The notes under the pieces: model-generated
What the model saw: only the letters and a program-made list of their open reading frames with translations
What the model was told of the DNA's origin: nothing
Databases searched by the model: none
Shown: one piece after another, positions 29,130 through 38,995 of the stretch
Position numbering within the stretch: the first letter of the stretch is position 1
Layout: every line of letters begins with the position of its first letter
Program-made: the position numbers and the translations under genes
Assembly: GCF_016598485.1 (NCBI RefSeq)
Contig: NZ_JAEMUW010000016.1
Coordinates: 110,635-174,634, forward strand
Source: Micromonospora coerulea
GTDB taxonomy: Bacteria; Actinomycetota; Actinomycetes; Mycobacteriales; Micromonosporaceae
Reading direction: 5' to 3'
DNA length: 64,000 nt

Positions 29130-29897
29130 CTATTCCCCCCGGCCGGCCAGGTCCCGCAGCCGACGGGTCTGCGCCTCCCGCTCGGCGCGCTGCTGCTCGG
29201 CGTGGGTACGCCCGGCAGCGCCGGCGAGCAGCGCCTTGATCTCGACCACCGCGTCCCGGTCGCCGGCCAGCAGGCCGGCGGTGAGGTCCCGCACCGCGCC
29301 GTCCAGCTCCACGCGGGGCACGACGAGGTTGGCGAGCCCGATCCGGTCTGCCTCGGCGGCGTCCATCCGGCGGCCGGTGGCACAGATCTCCAGGGCGCGG
29401 GCGTAGCCGACCAGCTCCACCAGACGCTTGGTGCCGGCGAGGTCGGGGACCAGGCCGAGGGTCACCTCGGCCATGGAGAACGTGGCGTCCTCGGCGAGCA
29501 CCCGCAGGTCGCAGGCGAGGGCGAGCTGGAACCCGGCGCCGATGGCGTGCCCCTGCACGGCGGCCACCGAGATCACGTCGGGGCGGTGCAGCCAGGTGAA
29601 GCCGGCCTGGTACGCGGCGATCCGGTCGGCGCACTCCTGCTCGGGCAGGGTGGACAGCTCGGCGAAGGACCCGGGACCGGAGGCGCCGGCCACCGACAGG
29701 TCAAGACCGGCCGAGAACGCCCGCCCCTCGCCGCGCACGACGACGACACGGACGTCGCCGGGCAGGTCCCGGGAGAAGTCGCTCATGGCGCGCCACATCG
29801 CCGGGGTCTGGGCGTTGAGCACGTCGGGCCGGCACAACGTGACCGTGGCGACCGGCCCGTCGCAGTCGAGTCGTACCCCGGTCGTCTCGGCGGTCAC
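29130..29897 (-). CDS. Enoyl-CoA hydratase/isomerase family protein
   Basis: A 255-residue crotonase-fold protein. The oxyanion-hole segments are present: A-F-S-A-G-L-D-L near residue 58 and Q-G-H-A-I-G-A-G-F-Q near 105. The catalytic Glu region reads M-A-E-V-T-L-G-L-V-P-D near 130, in which Glu164-type residues of true hydratases are replaced by L-V-P-D-L-A-G-T, a pattern also seen in isomerase-like members. Reaction specificity is therefore open. The GTG start at 29897 is the first supported by alignment to the V-R-L-D-x-D-G-P-V-A-T-V-T-L strand; the frame is open further upstream with no homology. Confidence 0.88.
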   Translation of the reverse strand: MTAETTGVRLDCDGPVATVTLCRPDVLNAQTPAMWRAMSDFSRDLPGDVRVVVVRGEGRAFSAGLDLSVAGASGPGSFAELSTLPEQECADRIAAYQAGFTWLHRPDVISVAAVQGHAIGAGFQLALACDLRVLAEDATFSMAEVTLGLVPDLAGTKRLVELVGYARALEICATGRRMDAAEADRIGLANLVVPRVELDGAVRDLTAGLLAGDRDAVVEIKALLAGAAGRTHAEQQRAEREAQTRRLRDLAGRGE

Positions 29898-29943
29898 CGG
29901 ACGACCCGGAGCACGACGCTGATGGACGACGCTGGTGGCCGGG

Positions 29944-30171
29944 TCACGCCTTCTTGCGGCGCCGGGCGCCGCCGCGCTGCCGCAGCTGCACTCCGGACTC
30001 GGTGAGCACCCGGTGGATGAACCCGTAGGAACGGCCGGTCGAGGCGGCCAGGGCGCGGATGCTCTCACCCGAGGTGTACCGCTTTACCAGGTCCTTGGCG
30101 AGCGTCTGACGCTCGGCTCCGACGATCCGGCGACCCTTCTCAGTGCTGGTGGCTGTGCCAGTGGAGGCCAT
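29944..30171 (-). CDS. Small helix-turn-helix protein
   Basis: A 75-residue basic protein conserved in actinobacteria. After a Thr/Ser-rich start comes K-G-R-R-I-V-G-A-E-R, then a helix-turn-helix (S-I-R-A-L-A-A-S-T-G-R-S-Y-G-F-I-H-R-V-L) at about residues 35-54 resembling resolvase or Lsr2-like DNA-binding helices, and a very basic C-terminus (R-G-G-A-R-R-R-K-K-A). It is probably a DNA-binding protein; targets are unknown. GAGGAA lies 7 bases before the ATG. Its 3' end is 46 bases before the enoyl-CoA hydratase start on the same strand. Confidence 0.85.
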   Translation of the reverse strand: MASTGTATSTEKGRRIVGAERQTLAKDLVKRYTSGESIRALAASTGRSYGFIHRVLTESGVQLRQRGGARRRKKA

Positions 30172-30415
30172 GCTGATTCCTCACGTCGCAGACTGTGCGG
30201 TTCGGATACGGTCCCACCTATTAGACCGTCTCGAACGATCATGCGCCAGATATCAACTCTTCGCCAACCGACACGCTATGCGATGTCAGCTTCCCGATAG
30301 AGTGATCCTCCTGACCGGCTGACGGCCCGCCGCCCGACCGTCCCGCCGCGCCGTCCGTCCGACCGATCGATCATGGTTCGTCGGCTCGGCCCGACGCCCC
30401 CGTACGCTGCCTCGG

Positions 30416-31021
30416 GTGACCGACCTGCCCGCCACCGCGGCCGCCGCGGCCGCCGTCTTCGCCGCCACCAACATCGATGACATCGTCGTGCTGACGGTGC
30501 TCTTCGTGGCGGCCCGGCAGGCCGGGCGGCCCCGCCCCTGGCACATCGTGGCCGGCCAGTACCTGGGCATCGGCGCGCTGGTCGGCGCGGCGGTGGTGGT
30601 CGCCGCCGGGCTGCTGGTCGTCCCGGACCCGTGGACCGGCCTGCTCGGCCTGCTGCCGATCGGGCTGGGGATCCGCGCACTGCTGAACCGGGCGGACGCC
30701 GACGCACCGCCGGCCGTCGTCGTCGGCGGCCTGCTCGGGGTGGCCGGGGTGACGATCGCCAACGGGTCGGACAACATCGCCGTCTACGTGCCGGTGTTCC
30801 GGTCCCTCGACCTGGGCGCCGGGCTGGTGTTCCTGCTGGTCTTCGCCGCGCTGGTGGCGGTCTGGTGCGCGGCCGCCGCCGGGCTGGGCAGTCATCCCCG
30901 GGTGGTCCGGCTGATCGGCCGCGCCGGCCACTGGCTGGTCCCGGCCGTGTTCATCGGGATCGGCGTGGTGATCCTGGTCAGCTCCGGCGTCCTCGCCTGG
31001 CTGGCCGGCCTCGCCGGCTGA
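30416..31021 (+). CDS. CadD-like cadmium/cation resistance transporter
   Basis: A 201-residue membrane protein with about five or six helices, in the CadD branch of the LysE superfamily. Characteristic sequences are A-A-T-N-I-D-D-I-V-V-L near residue 17 and the second-repeat equivalent A-N-G-S-D-N-I-A-V-Y-V-P near 118; these paired Asn/Asp motifs lie in membrane helices and are the likely cation path. Known CadD proteins give cadmium resistance; other ions or small solutes are possible. The GTG start is preceded by TACGCT with a 7-base gap, consistent with a leaderless mRNA. No metal-responsive regulator lies next to it. Confidence 0.82.
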   Translation: MTDLPATAAAAAAVFAATNIDDIVVLTVLFVAARQAGRPRPWHIVAGQYLGIGALVGAAVVVAAGLLVVPDPWTGLLGLLPIGLGIRALLNRADADAPPAVVVGGLLGVAGVTIANGSDNIAVYVPVFRSLDLGAGLVFLLVFAALVAVWCAAAAGLGSHPRVVRLIGRAGHWLVPAVFIGIGVVILVSSGVLAWLAGLAG

Positions 31022-31078
31022 CCCGACCCCGCCGACCGACCCCGGCCGCGGCGGACGGCCGCGACCGGGCGGTCCGGG

Positions 31079-32683
<1,605 letters not shown>

Positions 32684-32931
32684 TTCGGGGCACTCGCTCT
32701 CGGGATTCCGGAAGGGCTGACTCAGGGCACGCGAAAGCGCCGGCGGGTTCGTTGTTCCCGTCGGCGCGGGGCGGTTCAGCCTTCGCAGCGCAGCACCCGC
32801 CAAGTGTACCGGGCCCGCTCGGTCACCCCCGTCGGATTACCGCGCAAGATCATCGGGTACCGAAAACCTCGTCCGGACCCGGTCCGGTACCGCAACCACC
32901 AGACACGGACTAATCGGTGATCGGGGTCAAC

Positions 32932-33849
32932 ATGGAGCTGAACGAGAACGCGCGGATCGACACCAGCCAGGTGGAGGACCGGCGAGGGTCCGGCGGAGGC
33001 GGCGGGATGGGCATACCTATCCCGATCGGCGGCGGGGGCCGCGGCGGCCTCGTCGGCCTCATCATCGCCGTCCTCGTCGCCCTGGTGGGCGGCGGGTTCG
33101 GCCTCAACGCGGCGACCAACGGCGGGGGCTCCGACCAGGGCGACAACACCTCGCTGGAGCAGAAGTGCTCGACCGAGGACGCGCTGCAGCAGCTCGACTG
33201 CCGCAACACCCTCTACGTCAACTCGATCCAGGCGTACTGGACCAAGGCCCTGCCCGAGGCCTTCGGCGACCAGTACAGGCCGTCCAAGACGGTCTTCTTC
33301 AGCCAGGGCGTGAACACCGGCTGCGGGCAGGCCGACTCCGGCGTCGGGCCGTTCTACTGCCCGGCCGACGACCTGGTGTACATCGATCTCACCTTCTACC
33401 GGCTGCTCGCCGACCAGCTCGGCGCCGAGGGCGAGTTCGCCCAGCCGTACGTGCTGGCCCACGAGTACGGCCACCACGTGCAGGACCTGCTCGGCACCGA
33501 GGCGCAGATGCGCCGCCAGCAGCAGCGCGACCCGAACAACGCCAATGCGCTGTCGGTGAAGCTGGAGCTGCAGGCCGACTGCTACGCCGGCGCCTGGGCC
33601 AAGAACGCCACCGGCACCTCGGACGCGCAGGGGCAGAAGATCTTCAAGAGCATCACCGAGCAGGACATCCAGCAGGCGATCGACACCGCCGAGAAGATCG
33701 GCGACGACGCGATCCAGCAGCGTTCGGGCCGGCCGGTGAACCCGGACGAGTTCACCCACGGCACGTCCGAGCAGCGTCAGCAGTGGTTCACCAAGGGCTA
33801 CTCCACCGGCGACCCGAAGGGCTGCGACACCTTCGGCGGCACCCTCTAG
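32932..33849 (+). CDS. YpfJ-type neutral zinc metallopeptidase
   Basis: A 305-residue single-pass membrane protein. The N-terminus (M-E-L-N-E-N-A-R-I-D-T-S-Q-V-E-D-R-R-G) is the YpfJ signature, followed by a Gly-rich stretch and one membrane helix at about residues 41-60, leaving the rest outside the membrane. The zinc site is H-E-Y-G-H-H near residue 180, with the distal ligand probably in L-E-L-Q-A-D-C-Y-A-G near 210. Cys pairs in the external domain suggest disulfides. The physiological substrate of this family is unknown. A GTG five codons upstream is an alternative start. A large hairpin terminator follows. Confidence 0.92.
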   Translation: MELNENARIDTSQVEDRRGSGGGGGMGIPIPIGGGGRGGLVGLIIAVLVALVGGGFGLNAATNGGGSDQGDNTSLEQKCSTEDALQQLDCRNTLYVNSIQAYWTKALPEAFGDQYRPSKTVFFSQGVNTGCGQADSGVGPFYCPADDLVYIDLTFYRLLADQLGAEGEFAQPYVLAHEYGHHVQDLLGTEAQMRRQQQRDPNNANALSVKLELQADCYAGAWAKNATGTSDAQGQKIFKSITEQDIQQAIDTAEKIGDDAIQQRSGRPVNPDEFTHGTSEQRQQWFTKGYSTGDPKGCDTFGGTL

Positions 33850-33864
33850 GCCCTCCGCACGACG

Positions 33865-33907
33865 AGGACCCCGGCGACCCGGTGGGAGCCCACCGCGCCG
33901 GGGTCCT
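33865..33907. terminator. Long hairpin terminator after the zinc metallopeptidase
   Basis: A 12-bp stem (33865-33876 with 33896-33907) encloses a second 5-bp stem (GGTGG with CCACC). There is no T-run. It lies between convergent genes, 15 bases after the metallopeptidase stop, and may stop both transcripts. Confidence 0.7.
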
Positions 33908-33987
33908 GATGACCGGACTGCCGCCGCGCCTCCGGCTGGCCGCCTACGTGGTCCCACGCGGCGACCGGGCCCGAACTGCTGGGCGGT

Positions 33988-34647
33988 TCAGGCCTCGGTG
34001 GGCGGCGCGTCGCGGACCAGGATCCGGACCGCGCGGGCGGCGGCGATCGCGCCGACCAGCACCGCGTGCCGAGGCTCCGGCACATCGAGGAGACGCTCGG
34101 CGCGCAACGCGGCCAGCGGCGCGAGCCGCCGCTCGGCGAGCACGGTGTCCACCGCCCGACGGTCCCCGCCGCCGACCAGGGCGCTCAGGGTCGGCGCCTC
34201 CGGCAACAGCAGCCGGCCGGCCAGGTCCACCGCGTCGGCCAGCGCTGCCTTCGCCTGGTTGTCCCGGCGCCGGGCGAAGCGCTGCTGGGACCAGCCGCCC
34301 GCGGCGGTCCGCCCCTGCACGTACCGGGTGTCCACCTTGGAGACCACCAGCTCCTCCCCCGCGGCGACGCCGACCGCCACCGCGCCCTTGCGGGCCAGCA
34401 GCAGGCCGAGCCGACGCGGCGCGGCCGCCGTGGTCACGAAGCCGGGCACGTCGGCCGCGGCCGGCGCGCCGGGCGGCGTGTGCAGCTCGGCCGTCGCGCC
34501 GTCGGGGGCGGCGAGCAGCAGGCCGTACGCCTCGATGGTGGTGGTGGGCGGGCCGTGCCGGTCGGCGAAGCCCTCGACCCAGCGGGCGACGCGGGTCGGG
34601 TCGACCTCGACCCACCGGCCGCCCCCGGCTGCGGGTCGGCTGGTCAC
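33988..34647 (-). CDS. acVLRF1-family peptidyl-tRNA hydrolase/release-factor-like protein
   Basis: A 219-residue protein of the actinobacterial VLRF1 group, relatives of the Vms1/ANKZF1 hydrolases that free stalled peptides from tRNA on split ribosomes. The family landmark is the segment V-D-T-R-Y-V-Q-G-R-T-A-A-G-G-W-S-Q-Q-R-F-containing loop near residues 100-125, with the conserved Gln pair and R-R-x-N-Q-A. The GTG start at 34647 is preceded by TACGGT with a 6-base gap, a leaderless arrangement; a GTG six codons upstream is the alternative. It would act in ribosome rescue alongside tmRNA or RqcH-type systems. Confidence 0.82.
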   Translation of the reverse strand: MTSRPAAGGGRWVEVDPTRVARWVEGFADRHGPPTTTIEAYGLLLAAPDGATAELHTPPGAPAAADVPGFVTTAAAPRRLGLLLARKGAVAVGVAAGEELVVSKVDTRYVQGRTAAGGWSQQRFARRRDNQAKAALADAVDLAGRLLLPEAPTLSALVGGGDRRAVDTVLAERRLAPLAALRAERLLDVPEPRHAVLVGAIAAARAVRILVRDAPPTEA

Positions 34648-34696
34648 CGCCCGACCGTACGGCACGGCGGGCCCGGTCCGCGCTCCCGACCCCCGA

Positions 34697-35332
34697 TCAG
34701 CCCGCCAGCAGGGTGGCGACCGCGAGCGCGGCGATCAGCGCGCTGGAGACCAGCCCGGTGACCAGCCGGCCGCGGGGTCCGGCCAGTGCCCGGCCGACCA
34801 GCGTGCCGCCGCCGGCGACGAGCAGCTGCCAGCTCGCCGAGGCCAGGAAGGCGCCCGCCACGAAGAGTGCCGCGGCGGCGGCGTCCGGGTCAGCCGCGTC
34901 CCGCCGGCCGAGCACCAGCGCCGCGAAGTAGAGCACGGTGGTCGGATTGAGCAGGGTCAGCCCGAGTACGCCGACGAAGGCCCGGCCCGGGGTGGTGAGC
35001 CCGGTGCCGGCGCGCGCCGGCGCGGGCCCGGCGTCCGGTCGGCGGGCGCGCCAGGCGGAATGCAGGCCGTGGGCGGCGAGCCCGAGCAGCACCAGCGCGG
35101 CGGCCACCCGCAGCGGCCCGGCGACCGGGGCGATGACGCCGGCCAGCCCCGCCCCGCCGATCGCCGCGACGGCCGCGTAGAGCCCGTCGGCGGTGGCCAC
35201 CGCCAGCGCCGCGGCGGCGCCGACCCGGAACGAGGTGCGGGCGCTGAGGCCAAGGATGAGGATCGCGATGGCGCCGACCGGGATGGCGACGCCATAGCCG
35301 GCCACCAGGCCGGCGAGGAGGGCGTCACCCAT
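34697..35332 (-). CDS. LysE-family amino acid exporter
   Basis: A 211-residue integral membrane protein with about six helices and the LysE/RhtB layout. The first helix has G-x-x-x-G-Y-G-V-A-I-P-V-G (the usual PGP region altered to IPVG), and the second repeat has L-T-L-L-N-P-T-T-V-L-Y-F near residue 120. LysE proteins export basic amino acids or other small metabolites; the substrate is not predictable. It ends 50 bases upstream of the VLRF1-like gene, same direction. Confidence 0.85.
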   Translation of the reverse strand: MGDALLAGLVAGYGVAIPVGAIAILILGLSARTSFRVGAAAALAVATADGLYAAVAAIGGAGLAGVIAPVAGPLRVAAALVLLGLAAHGLHSAWRARRPDAGPAPARAGTGLTTPGRAFVGVLGLTLLNPTTVLYFAALVLGRRDAADPDAAAAALFVAGAFLASASWQLLVAGGGTLVGRALAGPRGRLVTGLVSSALIAALAVATLLAG

Positions 35333-35642
35333 GGCGGGCGGGCCCGGACCACCTCCCGGCGTCGGCCTGCTGGTGTCGCCCCGCGTCGACGACGGCGTGG
35401 GCGGGGACAGCGGGGCGGATGCGGAGATCGGTCACCGGGTCATTGTGGCCGCGCCGGAGGGGCGGTGGAAGCGGATTTCGCGCCGACGGCCGGGGCCGCC
35501 GCCGGGAACCGAGGCGGGGCGCCCGGGGCCCGACAAGATCGTCTGACGTCCTCGGTCTTTCCACCCGGCGGGTCAGGCCCGCGAACCGCAAACGATCATG
35601 GCGGGCGGAGGGCATCCGCCCGCCGGCAGGCGGGGAAACGCG
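35333..35642. other. Intergenic region without a convincing gene
   Basis: A 310-base stretch between the LysE start and the suf operon terminator. It must hold the LysE promoter, but I could not place -35 and -10 boxes with confidence. A 71-codon plus-strand frame starting at 35331 has no recognisable features and is probably chance. Confidence 0.4.
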
Positions 35643-35676
35643 TCGAGCGCGGTGCCCGTAGGGGCACCGCGCTCGA
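35643..35676 (-). terminator. Terminator of the suf operon
   Basis: A perfect 15-bp inverted repeat (35643-35657 with 35662-35676) with a 4-base loop lies 22 bases beyond the stop of sufT, the last suf gene. There is no strong T-run, as is common in high-GC actinomycetes. Confidence 0.8.
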
Positions 35677-35697
35677 TGACGACCGACCGCAGTCGGG

Positions 35698-36099
35698 TCA
35701 GACGTTGAAGCCGAGGGAACGGAGCTGGTCCCGACCCTCGTCGGTGATCTTGTCCGGGCCCCATGGCGGCAGCCAGACCCAGTTGATCCGGATGTCGTTG
35801 ACCAGTCCCCCGCCGGGGCCGGTGGTCAGCGCCTGCCGGGCCTGGTCCTCGATCACGTCGGTGAGCGGACAGGCGGCCGAGGTCAGCGTCATGTCCAGCG
35901 TGGCCACGTTGTCGTCGCCGACGTGCACGCCGTACACGAGGCCGAGGTCGACCACGTTGATGCCCAGCTCGGGGTCGACGACGTCCTTCATCGCCTCTTC
36001 GATGTCTGCGACGGCGGCCTTGCCGCCGGTCGCCGTCGGCGCCGTGCCGGCCTCCGCCACAGCGCCGGCGGCCGTGCCGGTGGTCTCCTCAGAACTCAT
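35698..36099 (-). CDS. sufT: SufT-like Fe-S assembly factor (DUF59/MIP18 family)
   Basis: A 133-residue protein with an Ala/Thr-rich start and a DUF59 domain over about residues 35-133. Family hallmarks are V-x-D-P-E-L-G-I-N-V-V-D-L-G-L-V-Y near residue 45, the conserved Cys in T-S-A-A-C-P-L near 82, and the C-terminal W-x-P-x-W-x-x-D-K-I-T-x-E-G-R-x-x-L-x-x-x-G-F. DUF59 proteins help transfer or mature Fe-S clusters. It is the last gene of the suf operon; the ATG overlaps the sufU stop by 4 bases and follows GGAGGTGA. Confidence 0.92.
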   Translation of the reverse strand: MSSEETTGTAAGAVAEAGTAPTATGGKAAVADIEEAMKDVVDPELGINVVDLGLVYGVHVGDDNVATLDMTLTSAACPLTDVIEDQARQALTTGPGGGLVNDIRINWVWLPPWGPDKITDEGRDQLRSLGFNV

Positions 36100-36572
36100 G
36101 CCTTCACCTCCGTCGGGCTCACGCCCACGCCGGCGCGTGCTGCGGCGTCCTTGAACGCCATCCACGACAGCAACGCGCACTTGACCCGGGCCGGATAGCG
36201 CGCGACACCCGCGAACGCCACCCCGTCTCCGAGTACCTCCTCGTCCGGCGTGACCTGGCCACGCCCGGACATCAACTCGACGAACGCCTCGTGCACCGTG
36301 GCCGCGTCGTCCGCGGCCCGGCCGCGCAGCAGCTCGTGCAGCACGCTCGCCGACGCCTGGCTGATCGAACAGCCCATGCCGTCGTACGAGATGTCGGTGA
36401 ACACCTTGCCGTCGGTGGCCACCCGTACGGTGATCTCGTCACCGCAGGTCGGGTTGACGTGATGCGCCTCGCCGACCCGGGCGTCCGAATCCGCCGCGTC
36501 CCGCAGGCCACGGCCGTGCGGGTGCTTGTAGTGGTCCAGGATGATCTCCTGGTAGAGCTGGTCGAGCTGCAT
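36096..36572 (-). CDS. sufU: SufU, zinc-dependent sulfurtransferase of the SUF system
   Basis: A 158-residue SufU protein that accepts persulfide sulfur from SufS. The three conserved Cys are in N-P-T-C-G-D (about residue 42), G-M-G-C-S-I-S-Q-A-S (about 68) and V-K-C-A-L-L (about 133), with the adjacent Asp completing the zinc site. The extra loop between the second and third Cys (18-20 residues longer than in IscU) marks it as SufU rather than IscU. Its ATG overlaps the sufS stop in TGATG, and its own stop overlaps the sufT start. Confidence 0.96.
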   Translation of the reverse strand: MQLDQLYQEIILDHYKHPHGRGLRDAADSDARVGEAHHVNPTCGDEITVRVATDGKVFTDISYDGMGCSISQASASVLHELLRGRAADDAATVHEAFVELMSGRGQVTPDEEVLGDGVAFAGVARYPARVKCALLSWMAFKDAAARAGVGVSPTEVKA

Positions 36573-37876
36573 CAGTCGAACACCTTCCGCACCTGCTCGA
36601 GACCGGTCACCAGCGCGTCGATCTCCGCCGTGGTGGTGTACAGGTAGAACGACGCCCGCGTCATGGCCGGCACACCGAACCGGGTGCACACCGGCTTCGC
36701 GCAGTGGTGCCCCACCCGCACCTGGACGCCGAGCGAGTCGAGGACCTGCCCCACGTCGTGCGGGTGGATGTCGCCGAGCGCGAAGGAGATCGTCCCGCCC
36801 CGGCCGACCGGCACGTTCGGACCGAAGATCCGCAGCCCGGGCACGGTCGCCAGAGCGTCCAGCGCGTACGCCGTCAGCTCCTTCTCGTGCCACTGGATGG
36901 CCCGCATGCCGACGCCGGTGAGGTAGTCCACGGCCGCGCCGAGCGCCACCGCCTCGGCGATCGGCGGGGTGCCCGCCTCGAACCGGGCCGGCGGCGCGGC
37001 GAACGTCGACCGGGCCATGCTGACCGTCTCGATCATCGAGCCGCCACCGAACACCGGGGGCATCGCGGCGAGCAGCTCGCCCCGGCCCCAGAGCACGCCG
37101 ACGCCGGTCGGGCCGCACATCTTGTGGCCGGTGAAGACGATGAAGTCGGCGTCGTAGTCGACCACGTCCATCGGCATGTGCGGCACCGACTGCGAGCAGT
37201 CGAGCAGCAGCAGCGCGCCCACCTCGCGGACCCGCCGGGTGATCCGGGACGTGGCGTTGACCGTGCCCAGGATGTTGGAGACGTGCACCAGCGAGACGAT
37301 CTTCGTCCGCTCGGTGACCAGGTCCGCCAGCCCGGACTCGTCCAGCCGGCCCTGCTCGGTGAGCGGGAACCAGCGCAGGGTCGCGCCGGTCCGCTCGGCC
37401 AGCAGCTGCCACGGGACGATGTTCGAGTGGTGCTCCATCTCGGAGATCACGATCTCGTCGCCCGGGCCCAGCCGGAACCGCGGGTCGGCGTCGGGCCGCA
37501 GCGAGGCGTTGGAGAACGCGTACGCCACGATGTTGATCGCCTCGGTGGAGTTCTTGGTGAACACCACCTCGTCCACGCTCGGCGCGTTGATGAACGCGGC
37601 GACCTTCGCCCGGGCTCCCTCGTACGCCTCGGTCGCCTCGGTGCCCAGGGTGTGCACCGAGCGCGACACGTTGGCGTTGTGCATCGCGTAGTGCTCGCCG
37701 AGCACGTCGAGCACCTGCCGCGGCTTGTGCGAGGTGTTGGCGCTGTCGAGATAGACCAGCCGGTGGCCGTTGACCTCCCGGTCGAGGATCGGGAAATCGG
37801 CGCGCACCGCAGCCACGTCGAAACGCGGCACGTCGTCGTACTGCGGCATCCCCTCGGGGATGGCGATCGTGGTCAT
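36572..37876 (-). CDS. sufS: SufS cysteine desulfurase
   Basis: A PLP-dependent group II cysteine desulfurase, 434 residues, which takes sulfur from L-cysteine as an enzyme persulfide and passes it to SufU. The Schiff-base Lys is K252 in G-H-K-M-C-G, the catalytic Cys is C392 in H-H-C-A-K-P-V-C, and the PLP-binding His lies in M-E-H-H-S-N. The ATG at 37876 is preferred because the M-T-T-I-A-I start fits the family length; the frame is open further upstream. It follows sufC by 19 bases. Confidence 0.97.
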   Translation of the reverse strand: MTTIAIPEGMPQYDDVPRFDVAAVRADFPILDREVNGHRLVYLDSANTSHKPRQVLDVLGEHYAMHNANVSRSVHTLGTEATEAYEGARAKVAAFINAPSVDEVVFTKNSTEAINIVAYAFSNASLRPDADPRFRLGPGDEIVISEMEHHSNIVPWQLLAERTGATLRWFPLTEQGRLDESGLADLVTERTKIVSLVHVSNILGTVNATSRITRRVREVGALLLLDCSQSVPHMPMDVVDYDADFIVFTGHKMCGPTGVGVLWGRGELLAAMPPVFGGGSMIETVSMARSTFAAPPARFEAGTPPIAEAVALGAAVDYLTGVGMRAIQWHEKELTAYALDALATVPGLRIFGPNVPVGRGGTISFALGDIHPHDVGQVLDSLGVQVRVGHHCAKPVCTRFGVPAMTRASFYLYTTTAEIDALVTGLEQVRKVFD

Positions 37877-37895
37877 CTCAGCAGCCCCTGTCGTG

Positions 37896-38669
37896 TCAGG
37901 CCCGCGCGGCGCCGGCTCCGGCGGCGTACCGCTCGTAGCCGGATTCCTCGAGCTTGTCGGCCAGCTCCGGGCCACCCTGCTCGACGATCCGGCCGGCCAC
38001 GAAGACGTGCACGAAGTCGGGCTTGATGTAGCGCAGGATCCGGGTGTAGTGGGTGATCAGCAGCAGGCCGGTGTCGCCGGTGTCGCGCACCCGGTTGACG
38101 CCCTCGCTGACCACGCGCAGCGCGTCCACGTCGAGGCCGGAGTCGGTCTCGTCGAGGATGGCCATCTTCGGCTTGAGCAGCTCCAGCTGGACAATCTCGT
38201 GCCGCTTCTTCTCACCGCCGGAGAAGCCCTCGTTGACGTTGCGCTGGGCGAACGCCGGGTCCATCTGGAGGCGCTCCATGGCGCCGCGCAGCTCGCCGCC
38301 CCAGGTGCGCAGCTTCGGCGCCTCGCCGTCGATGGCGGTCTTGGCGGTACGCAGGAAGTTGGCGACCGAGACGCCGGGCACCTCGACCGGGTACTGCATG
38401 GCCAGGAAGAGGCCGGCGCGGGCCCGCTCGTCGACGGACATGGCCAGCACGTCGGAGCCGTCGAGGGTCACCGAGCCGCCGGTGATCTGGTACTTCGGGT
38501 GGCCGGCGATCGAGTACGCCAGGGTGGACTTGCCCGAGCCGTTCGGGCCCATGATCGCGTGGGTCTCACCCGACTTCACGGTCAGGTCGACACCGGCCAG
38601 GATCGGCTTGAGCTCACCCTCGGGCAGCTTGACCGACACCTTCAGGTCGCGGATCTCCAGGGTGCTCAT
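37896..38669 (-). CDS. sufC: SufC ATPase of the SufBCD scaffold
   Basis: A 257-residue ABC-type ATPase that drives Fe-S cluster assembly on the SufB-SufD scaffold. Walker A G-P-N-G-S-G-K-S-T is near residue 41, the signature F-S-G-G-E-K-K-R near 153, and Walker B with A-I-L-D-E-T-D-S-G-L-D near 177. D-E-T-D-S-G-L-D is a SufC hallmark. The ATG overlaps the stop of the upstream Rieske-type gene by one base (TGATG), implying coupled translation. Confidence 0.97.
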   Translation of the reverse strand: MSTLEIRDLKVSVKLPEGELKPILAGVDLTVKSGETHAIMGPNGSGKSTLAYSIAGHPKYQITGGSVTLDGSDVLAMSVDERARAGLFLAMQYPVEVPGVSVANFLRTAKTAIDGEAPKLRTWGGELRGAMERLQMDPAFAQRNVNEGFSGGEKKRHEIVQLELLKPKMAILDETDSGLDVDALRVVSEGVNRVRDTGDTGLLLITHYTRILRYIKPDFVHVFVAGRIVEQGGPELADKLEESGYERYAAGAGAARA

Positions 38670-38995
38670 CAGCGGGTCACTCCATTGCTCGGCGTCAGGC
38701 TGACGTAGATGTCGCCGTCGCGGACTTCGACGGGATAGACGGGAACGGGTTCGGTCGCGGGCAGCCCGGTGGGCTCACCCGTCCGTAGGTCGAAACGGGA
38801 TCCGTGCAGCCAGCATTCCAGCGTGCAGCCGTCGACCTCGCCCTCGGAGAGGGCCACCGCGGCGTGCGAGCACTCGTCGTACACGGCGTAGAAGTTGTCG
38901 TCCTCGCCGTGCACGATGGCAATCTGGGTGCCGTCGACGTCGGCGCTGATCACGGTGCCCTTCGGCACGTCCTCGGTCGAGCAGATCTTGATCAT
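38669..38995 (-). CDS. Rieske-type [2Fe-2S] ferredoxin embedded in the suf operon
   Basis: A 108-residue Rieske protein. The cluster ligands are C-x-H in E-C-S-H (about residue 43) and C-x-x-H in C-W-L-H-G-S (about residue 62), the spacing of soluble non-heme oxygenase ferredoxins. It sits between sufD and sufC with one-base stop/start overlaps on both sides, an arrangement common in actinobacteria. In this place it is more likely an electron donor or redox partner of cluster assembly than part of an oxygenase; that role is inferred. Confidence 0.94.
   Translation of the reverse strand: MIKICSTEDVPKGTVISADVDGTQIAIVHGEDDNFYAVYDECSHAAVALSEGEVDGCTLECWLHGSRFDLRTGEPTGLPATEPVPVYPVEVRDGDIYVSLTPSNGVTR

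Noticed and set aside
35331..35546. A possible 71-residue plus-strand gene
   Set aside because: It begins inside the divergent LysE start, has no Shine-Dalgarno or -10 box at the right distance, and reads as Gly/Pro/Arg-rich sequence. High third-position GC alone is not convincing here.
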